Shown here piece after piece: positions 17,846 through 25,589 of a stretch of DNA of 64,000 nt (within the stretch, counting starts at the first letter, position 1; every line of letters starts with the position of its first letter). The translations under genes were made by a program, and so were the position numbers. The DNA comes from JBMONI01 sp049324575. GTDB taxonomy: Bacteria; Omnitrophota; Omnitrophia; Omnitrophales; Aquincolibacteriaceae. The stretch lies in contig JBMONI010000004.1 of NCBI GenBank assembly GCA_049324575.1, forward strand, positions 1 through 64,000, read 5' to 3'. Below the pieces are notes generated by a model, which ran no database searches, had not been told where the DNA came from, and was given only the letters and a program-made list of their open reading frames with translations.

Positions 17846-17918
17846 AAGCGGGATACGGGAATCGAACCCGTCTCATCAGCTTGGGAAGCTGACGCATTAC
17901 CACTATGCTAATCCCGCT
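17846..17918 (-). tRNA. tRNA-Gly (anticodon CCC)
   Basis: Minus-strand cloverleaf of 73 bases: acceptor AGCGGGA/TCCCGCT, D arm GC-ATAGTGGTAAT-GC, anticodon stem TCAGC/GCTGA with loop TTCCCAA (anticodon CCC, reads GGG), and a T arm with TTCGATT loop. The discriminator base is U as expected for bacterial tRNA-Gly. CCA is not encoded; a run of five T follows at once. The 5' half is duplicated four times directly upstream (17919-18270). Confidence 0.95.
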
Positions 17919-18270
17919 CAAAAAAAGTCCTGAATGTCACGCGCGTAAAAATCATTCCGTCTCATCCCGCCTGGGCGGGACGCATTACCACTATGCTAAT
18001 CCCGCTCAAAAAAAGTCCTGAATGTCACGCGCGTAAAAATCATTCCGTCTCATCCCGCCTGGGCGGGACGCATTACCACTATGCTAATCCCGCTCAAAAA
18101 AAGCCCTGAATGCCACGCGCGTAAAAATCATCCCGTCTCATCCCGCCTGGGCGGGACGCATGACCCCTATGCTAATCCCGCTCAAAAAAAGTCCTGAATG
18201 TCACACGCGTAAAAATCATCCCGTCTCATCCCGCCTGGGCGGGACGCATTACCACTATGCTAATCCCGCT
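17919..18270 (-). repeat. Four 88-bp tandem copies containing the 5' half of tRNA-Gly
   Basis: Four contiguous units (17919-18006, 18007-18094, 18095-18182, 18183-18270), each exactly 88 bp with few substitutions. On the minus strand each unit starts with the first 28 bases of the tRNA-Gly gene. The anticodon arm is then replaced by the hairpin TCCCGCCCAGGCGGGA, then comes TGAGACGG as in the tRNA. Instead of the T arm and acceptor 3' strand there is an unrelated tail ending in a run of seven T. The units cannot fold as tRNAs. They lie upstream of the intact gene. There are no spacers, so this is not a CRISPR array. Confidence 0.95.
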
Positions 18271-18330
18271 CAAAACGAACTGGGATTCAACCTGGTTTGC
18301 ACGGCAAGCATGCCCTATTCCGATTTCTTA

Positions 18331-18440
18331 TGTCATCCCGAGGGAATCCCGCATTTTGCGGGATGACTCGAGGGATCTAGATTCCTCGCCCCGTTCTACG
18401 GGGCAAGACCCCTTCGTTTGAATCGGTCGCTCGGAATGAC
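18331..18440. repeat. Dispersed-type inverted repeat element with internal hairpins
   Basis: The element starts TGTCATCCCGAG and ends CTCGGAATGAC, which are inverted near-copies. Inside are two further hairpins: ATCCCGCA/TGCGGGAT (18346-18364) and GCCCCG/CGGGGC (18388-18404). The boundaries resemble a class of short palindromic repeats common in many bacterial genomes; this is recognition by eye. It lies in the 565-base gene-free stretch between the tRNA gene and the PfkB kinase gene; 18271-18330 shows nothing further. Confidence 0.6.
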
Positions 18441-18483
18441 AAAAACAAAAGAACAACACCGCGGCAAAACCGTCCAAAACAAG

Positions 18484-19404
18484 CTAGAATTTACCCAAAT
18501 TCCGGAAAACTTCAAGCCTTACCTTCAGGTCTCGGGCACGGATCCTCCGCAAATTCTCCAGCCCGAAATCCTGCACTGTGAATGAAGCCATCACGGTCCC
18601 GTAAGCCGCGGCCTTCTTGAAGTTCTGAAAATCGACTTTTTTCCGAGAGGCCAAGTACCCGATCATCCCTCCGGCAAACGTGTCCCCCGCCCCCGTGGGA
18701 TCGAACACCTTCTTGAGCGGCAAAGCCGGCATGGCCGCCTGATCGCGTCCGTAAAAAAGAAGGACCCCGTGCTCCCCTTTTTTGATCACGAGGTGCCGCG
18801 GTCCCATGCGCTGGATCGTCTCCGCCGCCTGGACCAGATTGGAAAGACCGGTCAGGGCCCGGGCCTCGCCGTCGTTCAGGATAAGGCAATCGACCCGCTT
18901 CAGGATCTCAAGCAGATCCTTCTTTTTGCTCTGGATCCAGAAATTCATCGTATCGCAAGCCACATACCGGGGCTTCTCCGAACGGAAGCGGTCCAGCACC
19001 TTGGCCTGGAGAGTCGGATCGATATTCGCAAGAAAAAGGAATTCAGGCGGTTTCGGAAGATTCCATTCCGGATCGAAATCGAGAAGCGCGTTCAGATGCG
19101 TCTCGAGTGTGATCGCGGAGTTCATGTCGTTCTCGTATTTGCCTTTCCAGTGAAACGTTTTTCCGCGGACCGTTTTCAGATGCCCGAGATCGATCGGACG
19201 CTCTTTCAGGACTTTCCGGTATTCTTCCGGAAAATCATCGCCCACCACCGCCACCAAAGCGACGGGGGTAAAAAAACTCGCCGCATACGAAAAATAAGAG
19301 GCCGAGCCCCCCATGACCGCTCCGCGGTTCCCGTAAGGGGTTTCCACCGAATCGACCGCCACGGTTCCGATCACAGCCAGCGGCACGCGTGCATTCTTTT
19401 TCAT
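18484..19404 (-). CDS. PfkB/ribokinase-family sugar kinase
   Basis: 306 residues. The GGSASYFSYAA substrate region near residue 32 and the C-terminal DPTGAGDTFAGG motif, with the catalytic Asp, define a PfkB kinase. The substrate is not readable from sequence. The operon holds gmhA and an hldE-type adenylyltransferase, so heptose-7-phosphate kinase is tempting. However, the N-terminal part lacks the HldA-type signatures I would expect, so a nucleoside or general sugar kinase is equally likely. It overlaps thiE by 4 bases and is the last gene of the 12-gene run. Confidence 0.85.
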   Translation of the reverse strand: MKKNARVPLAVIGTVAVDSVETPYGNRGAVMGGSASYFSYAASFFTPVALVAVVGDDFPEEYRKVLKERPIDLGHLKTVRGKTFHWKGKYENDMNSAITLETHLNALLDFDPEWNLPKPPEFLFLANIDPTLQAKVLDRFRSEKPRYVACDTMNFWIQSKKKDLLEILKRVDCLILNDGEARALTGLSNLVQAAETIQRMGPRHLVIKKGEHGVLLFYGRDQAAMPALPLKKVFDPTGAGDTFAGGMIGYLASRKKVDFQNFKKAAAYGTVMASFTVQDFGLENLRRIRARDLKVRLEVFRNLGKF

Positions 19405-20066
19405 ATTCCTTCCTTTCTTGCTTTCGCTTGGATCAAGTTCACAAAATCCCGCGCGGCTTTTTCGGGAGCCTTCGCGTTAAAAAGGGCCCGCACGACCGCA
19501 AGCCGTCCCGCTCCGGCTTCAAGCACCCGGGCGGCATTCCCCAGGTCGATCCCTCCGATCGCCACGAAAGGGATCCTCACTTCCCGCGCCGCCTGGCGGA
19601 CATAACGCAATCCCACGCCCGGCCGCCCCGGTTTCGTCGGGGTCGCATAGACCGGGCCGACGCCGATATAATCCACCCCTTCGCGGATTGCCCGGCGCGC
19701 TTCCTCGATCCGATGGGTCGATTTTCCGACGATCAAGGACCGTCCCTGGCGGCGAAGGACGCTTCGGATAGCCGCGACCGGAAGGTCGTTCTGGCCCACA
19801 TGAAGACCGTCGGCCGCCGTCGCAAGCGCAAGATCCAAGTGATCGTTCACGAAATAAAGCTTGCGAAGCCGTGTCGCCAGTCCCCGGATCGCTATCCCGA
19901 GACGGTAGAGTTCCCCGAACGAAAGCTCTTTGGAGCGCAACTGCACGATCTCGGCCCCGCCCCGGTAAACCGCTTCGATCCGCCGAAGGATCGTCCGGTC
20001 GTCCCTGCGGACGTCGGTGACCGCATACAGCTTAAAATTTTGGAAGAGATTTTTTTTCCAGTCCAT
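19401..20066 (-). CDS. thiE: Thiamine phosphate synthase
   Basis: 221 residues, TIM barrel. The motifs LYAVTD, VQLRSKE, NDHLDLALATAADGLHVGQ, IGVGPVYATPTKPG and AIGGI follow in order as in ThiE. It couples HMP pyrophosphate with the thiazole phosphate to give thiamine monophosphate. The start overlaps the ThiD2-like gene by 35 bases, unusually long for this operon. ThiD2 and ThiE are often fused in other bacteria. Confidence 0.95.
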   Translation of the reverse strand: MDWKKNLFQNFKLYAVTDVRRDDRTILRRIEAVYRGGAEIVQLRSKELSFGELYRLGIAIRGLATRLRKLYFVNDHLDLALATAADGLHVGQNDLPVAAIRSVLRRQGRSLIVGKSTHRIEEARRAIREGVDYIGVGPVYATPTKPGRPGVGLRYVRQAAREVRIPFVAIGGIDLGNAARVLEAGAGRLAVVRALFNAKAPEKAARDFVNLIQAKARKEGI

Positions 20067-20454
20067 AGACCTTGAATCGGAGCGCCTGGAACCGGGAAGC
20101 CGCGCCGGGTGCGGCGATCTTCGAAAATTCTTCCAAAACGCGAAGCGCCTCCTGGGCCCTCTTGATGTTCGCTAAGAAAAGATCGCGGATCCGCGGTTTG
20201 CATCCCGCATCGGCCAGAGTCCTCCGGCGGCCCACATCGCGCTCCGAATCCCGGCAGGCGAGCAGCCGGCGGTACGGCACGGGAAACGCGATCAAGATCT
20301 TCGAGCACGCGTGGCGCGCCGCTTTCATTTGGGCGCTGAGCATGCGCGCATTGAGCCCCAGTCGCAAGATCTCTTCGCAAACGCGCAAGGCTTCGCGGGC
20401 CCGGTTGAAATTGGCATCCAGGATCCGGAAAAGAGGTCCGCGGGATATGCTCAT
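20032..20454 (-). CDS. ThiD2-like protein
   Basis: 140 residues from the ATG at 20454, which makes an ATGA overlap with the upstream adenylyltransferase gene. The protein contains the paired signatures RILDANFNRAREALRVCEE and ANIKRAQEALRVLEE with a CRDSERDVG segment between, the pattern of the ThiD2 domain often found N-terminal to ThiE. ThiD2 is thought to phosphorylate HMP phosphate in lineages lacking classical ThiD. Position directly before thiE supports this. The frame extends 42 codons further upstream without resemblance to the family. Confidence 0.85.
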   Translation of the reverse strand: MSISRGPLFRILDANFNRAREALRVCEEILRLGLNARMLSAQMKAARHACSKILIAFPVPYRRLLACRDSERDVGRRRTLADAGCKPRIRDLFLANIKRAQEALRVLEEFSKIAAPGAASRFQALRFKVYGLEKKSLPKF

Positions 20455-20948
20455 CGCTTGGACTTCAGGATACCGCGAATGACGGCGGTCGTCGATCGCC
20501 CCGGTACCAAGCGGACCCGCTTGACGGCGCCCCCCCAACTTTCGACCTCCCGTGCTCCGGCGATTTCGGATTTCTTCCAATCCGCCCCCTTCACGAGGAC
20601 ATCCGGCTTAAGCTCCCGGATCAAGCGCAGCGGCGTCGGCTCTTCAAAGAGAACGGCGAAATCGACGCAGGCAAGCGCGACGAGGACGCGGATCCGGTCC
20701 CGTTCGGGATTGATCGGCCGTCCCGGATTCTTGTAGGTCTTGACCGAACGGTCGGTATTGACGCCGACCACGAGGATATCTCCGAAGGAACGGGCCTTTT
20801 CCAGATAGGTCACATGCCCGAGATGGAGGATGTCAAAAGTCCCGTTCGTGAATACGACCTTCCGTCCCCGCTTCTGCAAACGGCGGATCGGAGCCATCCA
20901 GTTCCGCCCGGAAAGGATCTTCGAACAGGTCTTCATCGGATGGGTCAA
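20451..20948 (-). CDS. HldE-type heptose 1-phosphate adenylyltransferase
   Basis: 165 residues. A nucleotidyltransferase with TNGTFDILHLGH (HxGH motif), the GVNTDRSV segment and the C-terminal LVPGRSTT motif, as in the adenylyltransferase half of HldE (RfaE C-terminal domain). It should activate heptose 1-phosphate to ADP-heptose for LPS core synthesis. The kinase half is not fused. gmhA, encoded immediately upstream with a 4-base overlap, supplies the pathway's first step. Confidence 0.93.
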   Translation of the reverse strand: MTHPMKTCSKILSGRNWMAPIRRLQKRGRKVVFTNGTFDILHLGHVTYLEKARSFGDILVVGVNTDRSVKTYKNPGRPINPERDRIRVLVALACVDFAVLFEEPTPLRLIRELKPDVLVKGADWKKSEIAGAREVESWGGAVKRVRLVPGRSTTAVIRGILKSKR

Positions 20949-21547
20949 CTCTCAAAAAAGATCATCTCGACCGCTTCGATGATCGCATGGAACGCCGTGA
21001 TGTGCATTTCCTGGGCCCGCGCGGTCTCGTCGGCCTGTGCTTGATAACAAAAATCGACGCGGTTTTTCAAGCGGCCGCCGGCCATGCCGGTAAAGCCGAT
21101 GGTCACGAGGCCTTTCTGTTTGGCGCGCTCCACCGCGGAAAGCACATTGGACGATTCCCCGCTGGTCGAGATCGCGAAAAGAACGTCCCCGGCCTGTCCG
21201 AGCCCTTCGATCTGCCTCGCAAAGATCTCCTCGAAGGAAAAATCGTTGCCCGTTGCCGTGAGGATCGACGTGTCGGTCGAAAGCGCGATCGCAGGGAGGC
21301 TGGGCCGGTTTCGCTTGAACCGGACGATCAGCTCGGCGGCAATGTGCTGAGCATCAGCCGCGCTTCCCCCGTTCCCGCAAAAGAGGATCTTGCGTCCCGA
21401 TTTGAGCGCTTTGAGGACCTGGCGCGTGATCTCCTCCAGCGTCGAAAGATGAGGCGCGTCAAAGCTCGGATCGAACACGGCCCGGTGCGCCTCGACCGTG
21501 TTCTTGAACGATGCCCGGATCCCCTGGGTTTCTGTTCCGTTCTCCAT
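20945..21547 (-). CDS. gmhA: Phosphoheptose isomerase (SIS domain)
   Basis: 200 residues. One SIS domain with CGNGGSAADAQHIAAEL near the N-terminus, ALSTDTS, AISTSGESSNV and a C-terminal EMHITAFHAIIEAVE helix. Length and motifs match GmhA, which isomerises sedoheptulose 7-phosphate to D-glycero-D-manno-heptose 7-phosphate. A DiaA-type SIS protein is the alternative, but the neighbouring heptose adenylyltransferase gene argues for GmhA. It indicates an LPS-bearing outer membrane. Confidence 0.93.
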   Translation of the reverse strand: MENGTETQGIRASFKNTVEAHRAVFDPSFDAPHLSTLEEITRQVLKALKSGRKILFCGNGGSAADAQHIAAELIVRFKRNRPSLPAIALSTDTSILTATGNDFSFEEIFARQIEGLGQAGDVLFAISTSGESSNVLSAVERAKQKGLVTIGFTGMAGGRLKNRVDFCYQAQADETARAQEMHITAFHAIIEAVEMIFFES

Positions 21548-21555
21548 AACGCCCG

Positions 21556-22581
21556 TTAGCCGAAAAAGATCTCGGCCATTTTATAAAAAGCCGGTGGCAC
21601 TGTTTTGAGCTCGCCCACCGCCTCTTCGAGAGGCACCGCCACGATATCGCGCCCGCGCAAGCTTGCCATTTGCCCGAATTTTCCATCGCGCACGAGATCG
21701 ACGGCTTTGACGCCGAAACGCGTCCCGAGCACCCGGTCGAACGCCGTCGGAGAACCGCCGCGCTGAATATGCCCGAGCACCGTGACCCGCGTCTCAAAAC
21801 CCGTTTTCTCCTCAATCATTTCGGCGATCCGCTGTCCGATCCCGCCCAGACGGACATGGCCGAACGCATCCTTTTTCGAATCCAGCGTCACGTCCTCATT
21901 TTTCAACCGGGCCCCCTCCGCAACCGCCACAATGCTGAAACTTTTTCCTCGCTGATGACGTTTTTTAATGAGCTCGCAAACCCGGTCGATTTCGATCGGC
22001 ATTTCGGGGATCAGGATCACGTCCGCGCCGCCCGCGATTCCCGACTCCAGCGTGATCCATCCCGCGTGACGACCCATGATCTCCACCACGATCACCCGGT
22101 TATGGGATTCGGCCGTCGTATGGAGGCGGTCAATGCAATCCATCGCGATATTGAGGGCCGTGTCATAGCCGAAGGTGTAGTCGGTCGCGTTCAGGTCATT
22201 GTCGATGGTCTTGGGAACCCCGACCACTGGAAGCCCTTCTTTGCAAAGCTTGTTCGCGACCCCGAGCGTATCTTCGCCGCCGATCGCGATCAGGGCTTTC
22301 AGATTGTGTTTGGCGAACGTGGCTTTGGCCTTCTCGACCCCGCCCTCGACCTTGTAGGGATTGGTCCGGGAAGTCCCGAGGATGGTCCCTCCGCGCGGAA
22401 GGATCCCCGAAACCGACTGCATATCCACGACCATATAATCATTCTCGATGATCCCCTTCCACCCGTGGCGGAAACCAATGATTTCCCACCCCAGGGGCGA
22501 GGCGGCACGCACCACGCCGCGGATCACCGCATTCAATCCGGGGCAATCGCCACCGCCGGTCAGAATTCCGATCTTTTCCAT
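21556..22581 (-). CDS. 6-phosphofructokinase, predicted pyrophosphate-dependent
   Basis: 341 residues of the PfkA family, with N-terminal ILTGGGDCPGLN, GGEDT at 101-105, PKTIDND at 123-129, MGRHAGW and GHIQRGG. Asp104 and Lys124 fall exactly at the two positions that separate PPi-dependent enzymes (Asp, Lys) from ATP-dependent ones (Gly, Gly; E. coli numbering). The enzyme should therefore use PPi and may run glycolysis reversibly. It closes 8 bases before gmhA, in a run of tightly spaced genes. Family assignment is certain; donor specificity is inferred from these two residues. Confidence 0.93.
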   Translation of the reverse strand: MEKIGILTGGGDCPGLNAVIRGVVRAASPLGWEIIGFRHGWKGIIENDYMVVDMQSVSGILPRGGTILGTSRTNPYKVEGGVEKAKATFAKHNLKALIAIGGEDTLGVANKLCKEGLPVVGVPKTIDNDLNATDYTFGYDTALNIAMDCIDRLHTTAESHNRVIVVEIMGRHAGWITLESGIAGGADVILIPEMPIEIDRVCELIKKRHQRGKSFSIVAVAEGARLKNEDVTLDSKKDAFGHVRLGGIGQRIAEMIEEKTGFETRVTVLGHIQRGGSPTAFDRVLGTRFGVKAVDLVRDGKFGQMASLRGRDIVAVPLEEAVGELKTVPPAFYKMAEIFFG

Positions 22582-22599
22582 GTCATTCCTCCTTCGGGA

Positions 22600-23187
22600 T
22601 TATTGAGACAAGACCGCGGAGTCCTCCTGCCGGGAATCCGCCGTACCGCCCATGTTGTGATGATCTTCGATCTTGATCACGTCGCATTGGATCGTCAGTT
22701 TAGTCTCCGCACCCATCAGCTTATGAATGCGGGCGGAAATCGCGTCCTGGATCTCCATCAACAGTTCCGGGATATGCCCGCCGGCCCACATCGTGAAACG
22801 AAGCCTTAATTCCAGGTCGCGCCCGCGGGCCAAGACCTTCATCTTACAGTCCTTGACCAGCTGGAACCGCTTCAAGACCTTGCGGATGAGGTCTTCGATC
22901 GCATGGACCTGGATGGCGACCGGGCCGCCTTCGCTCGGGATCAGGATCGCGTCCGTGCTTCGGCCCGTTTTTAAAAGCATCTTGGAAAAAACCAGTCCGA
23001 CCGTAATGAAAACAAGGCCCAAGATCCCGGTCTTCAGGGAGCTCCACGGTTCGGTGTACAATTCCTGGACACTCGAGACCGCATCGCTGGCCGAAAGAAT
23101 ATGCAAGGAGACGATCACCAACAAACTGCCCACGGTCAGGAATGCAAAAATCGCGAAGACCTGGGCGAAAAAATTAGCGACCTTCAT
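22600..23187 (-). CDS. AmaP-like membrane-anchor protein
   Basis: 195 residues. Two membrane segments (about 8-28 and 50-72) precede a cytoplasmic domain resembling the Asp23 fold, the layout of alkaline-shock response anchor protein AmaP. No Asp23 gene is adjacent. The start overlaps the accC stop by 14 bases and the end is 18 bases before the phosphofructokinase gene. Its role is probably at the cell envelope. Assignment rests on layout and overall pattern. Confidence 0.65.
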   Translation of the reverse strand: MKVANFFAQVFAIFAFLTVGSLLVIVSLHILSASDAVSSVQELYTEPWSSLKTGILGLVFITVGLVFSKMLLKTGRSTDAILIPSEGGPVAIQVHAIEDLIRKVLKRFQLVKDCKMKVLARGRDLELRLRFTMWAGGHIPELLMEIQDAISARIHKLMGAETKLTIQCDVIKIEDHHNMGGTADSRQEDSAVLSQ

Positions 23188-24568
23188 CTTCCTCTTCCTT
23201 TTTGCCTTTCGGCTCGTCTTTCTTCACGCCGAGGATATAGGCGTCGATGAAGCTCGTCGTCACTCCGCCCTGCCGGAACTTGGGACGGTTGAGGATCCTT
23301 TCGTGGAGAGAGAGCGTCGTCTTGATCGGACTGATCTCCGATTCCTTCAGCGCGCGCAACATGATATTGATCGCGTCCTGGCGGTCTTTTCCATGGGCGA
23401 TGAATTTGGCAAGCATGGAATCATAGAATGGCGGGATATTGTAGCCGGCGTAACAAAAACTATCGACCCGCACATGCGGCCCGCCGGGAACGATCCAAGT
23501 CCCGATCTTGCCGGGCGAGGGCCGGTAATTCTGGTCGGGGTCCTCCGCGTTGATCCGGCATTCGATCGCATGCCCCTTGAGTTCGACCTTCGCCTGCGTG
23601 ATCTTCAGTTTCTCCCCGGCCGCGATCAAAAGCTGCTGCTTCACGAGATCGATGCCCGTGATCATCTCCGTGACCGGATGTTCGACCTGGAGCCGCGCGT
23701 TGACTTCCATGAAGTAGAAATTGTTTTCTTTATCGACCAAAAACTCGACGGTCCCCGCATTCTCGTATTTGAGGACCTTGGCCACGCGGACCGCCGCCTC
23801 GCCGATCTTCTGGCGCAATTTGCGGTCGATCCCCGGCGCCGGCGATTCCTCGATCAGCTTCTGGTGATTGCGCTGGACCGAGCAGTCCCGCTCGCCGAGA
23901 TGGATGATGTTCCCGAAACTGTCGGCCAGGATCTGGACCTCGATGTGGCGGGGTTCCTTGATCGCTTTTTCGATATAGACCTCGCGGTTCCCGAAAGCCG
24001 CTTCCGCCTCCGCCTGCGCGGTGAGGAAAGCGCTGATGAGTTTGCCATCGTTATGCGCGTACTTGATCCCTTTGCCGCCGCCGCCCGCGACCGCTTTGCA
24101 AATGACCGGATACCCGATCTTTTTGGCGATCCGCAAGGCTTCTTCCTGGTCCTTGATCACGCCGTCGCTTCCCGGCGTGATGGGCACATTGGCTTTTCTG
24201 AGCTCCTGGCGCGCAAGGGATTTATCCCCCGCCATCCGGATGCTTTCCGGTTTGGGGCCGATGAATTTGATCTGGCAGGAATCGCAGATCTCGGCGAAAT
24301 GGGCGTTCTCCGCCAGAAATCCCCAACCGGGATGGATCGCTTCGACATCGGCGACTTCGGCCGCGGAAATGATGGCCGGGATATTCAGATAACTTTCGGA
24401 CGAAGGAGCTTCGCCGATGCAGATGGCCTCGTCGGCCATTTTCACATGGAGCGAATCCCGGTCCGCTTTGGAAAAAATCGCGACCGTGCGGATCCCCAGA
24501 TCACGGCAGGTCCGGATAATGCGAACCGCGACTTCCCCTCGATTAGCGATCAAAACTTTGGAGAACAT
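23174..24568 (-). CDS. accC: Acetyl-CoA carboxylase, biotin carboxylase subunit
   Basis: 464 residues. The N-terminal VLIANRGEVAVRIIR, the glycine-rich ATP lid GGGGKGIK, the FMEVNARLQVEHPVTE active-site motif and the C-terminal ECRINAEDP region identify biotin carboxylase. It carboxylates biotin on AccB, encoded 24 bases upstream, for fatty acid synthesis. The C-terminus carries an extra charged tail rich in Lys and Glu. The carboxyltransferase genes are not in the window. Confidence 0.97.
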   Translation of the reverse strand: MFSKVLIANRGEVAVRIIRTCRDLGIRTVAIFSKADRDSLHVKMADEAICIGEAPSSESYLNIPAIISAAEVADVEAIHPGWGFLAENAHFAEICDSCQIKFIGPKPESIRMAGDKSLARQELRKANVPITPGSDGVIKDQEEALRIAKKIGYPVICKAVAGGGGKGIKYAHNDGKLISAFLTAQAEAEAAFGNREVYIEKAIKEPRHIEVQILADSFGNIIHLGERDCSVQRNHQKLIEESPAPGIDRKLRQKIGEAAVRVAKVLKYENAGTVEFLVDKENNFYFMEVNARLQVEHPVTEMITGIDLVKQQLLIAAGEKLKITQAKVELKGHAIECRINAEDPDQNYRPSPGKIGTWIVPGGPHVRVDSFCYAGYNIPPFYDSMLAKFIAHGKDRQDAINIMLRALKESEISPIKTTLSLHERILNRPKFRQGGVTTSFIDAYILGVKKDEPKGKKEEEDEGR

Positions 24569-24592
24569 AAATGCGTTGGATCCAACAGCGGG

Positions 24593-25057
24593 TTAGGCCT
24601 TGATCTTGAACAAGGGCTGATCGTATTCGACCGGCTGTCCGTTGGTGATCAGGATCTCGGTGAGGGTCCCCGCGACCTCGGCTTTGAGCTCGTTCATGAG
24701 CTTCATCGCTTCGATAATGCAAAGGACGTCGCCGGGTTTGACCGCCTGCCCAACCTTCACATACGGAGGCTGGTCCGGTGAAGGCGCCGCATAGAAGGTC
24801 CCGACCATCGGAGATTTGACGACGGAGATGCCGGCTTCCTCGGCGGCAGGACCGGCGAATCCCGCGGGAGCCGCCGCGGCCGGTTTGGCAGCGGCCGGAA
24901 GTCCGTAGGAGACCGGCGGCATGACCTGTTCGATCACCGCCTGGCCGTGAGGCCCCTTGCGCAATTTGATCTTGAGACCGTCTTTCTCGATCTCGATCTC
25001 GCTCAGCCCATGCTCATTCATGAGCTGCAATACTTCCTTGATCTCTTTAAGGTTCAT
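24593..25057 (-). CDS. accB: Biotin carboxyl carrier protein of acetyl-CoA carboxylase
   Basis: 154 residues. An N-terminal helical segment (1-40), an Ala/Pro-rich linker (50-75) and the biotinyl domain with EAMKL, biotin acceptor Lys119. The P(S/D)-rich thumb segment seen in AccB (APSPDQPPYV) is present. It carries CO2 between biotin carboxylase (accC, next gene) and carboxyltransferase. A 76-base gap separates it from aroQ upstream. Confidence 0.97.
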   Translation of the reverse strand: MNLKEIKEVLQLMNEHGLSEIEIEKDGLKIKLRKGPHGQAVIEQVMPPVSYGLPAAAKPAAAAPAGFAGPAAEEAGISVVKSPMVGTFYAAPSPDQPPYVKVGQAVKPGDVLCIIEAMKLMNELKAEVAGTLTEILITNGQPVEYDQPLFKIKA

Positions 25058-25133
25058 GGATGTCCCCTATCCCTTTTGGGTGAAGAAGTTATTAAACCCG
25101 AATCGGCCTTTCCTGTCAATTCTTGAATCTCCG

Positions 25134-25589
25134 TCAGGACTCCGGGGTCTTCTTTCCCCGAAGCGCCGAAAGAAGCCCTCGCAGGCCCAGCAGATAGCTC
25201 TCCGGTCCAAAACCCGCCACTTGGCCGACGCAGGCCGGCGCCGTCATCGAATGCCGGCGGAATTCTTCCCGCCGGTAAATATTCGACAAATGGACCTCGA
25301 CGACCGGGATCGGCACCGCATGGATCGCATCGCGGATCGCGACGCTCGTATGCGTGTAGGCTGCCGGATTGATCAGGATCCCGTCAAATTTCTTCTTGGC
25401 CCGTCCGATCGCATCGACGATCTCGCCTTCATGGTTCGATTGGAAGCACTGGATCGTGGCCTTCGCCTTCTTGGCTTCCGCCGCCAGCGCGCGGTCGATC
25501 TCTTTCATGCTGACCTTGCCGTAAATGCCGACCTCCCGCTCTCCGAGGAGATTGAGGTTCGGTCCATGGATCACCAGGATCTTTGTCAT
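25134..25589 (-). CDS. aroQ: 3-dehydroquinate dehydratase, type II
   Basis: 151 residues, normal for type II enzymes. Motifs HGPNLNLLG (9-16 region), SNHEGEIVD, INPAAYTHTS and VEVHLSNIYRREEFR are all present, including the catalytic Tyr and His positions. Third step of the shikimate pathway, upstream of the chorismate used by the trp operon elsewhere in the window. It overlaps the flippase-like gene by 4 bases. Confidence 0.96.
   Translation of the reverse strand: MTKILVIHGPNLNLLGEREVGIYGKVSMKEIDRALAAEAKKAKATIQCFQSNHEGEIVDAIGRAKKKFDGILINPAAYTHTSVAIRDAIHAVPIPVVEVHLSNIYRREEFRRHSMTAPACVGQVAGFGPESYLLGLRGLLSALRGKKTPES

Noticed and set aside
17919..18270. CRISPR array
   Set aside because: The four 88-bp units are contiguous without unique spacers and derive from a tRNA gene; no cas genes are nearby.
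17846..18270. Integration site of a mobile element at tRNA-Gly
   Set aside because: Integration duplicates the 3' end of the tRNA; here the 5' half is repeated, and no integrase gene is present.
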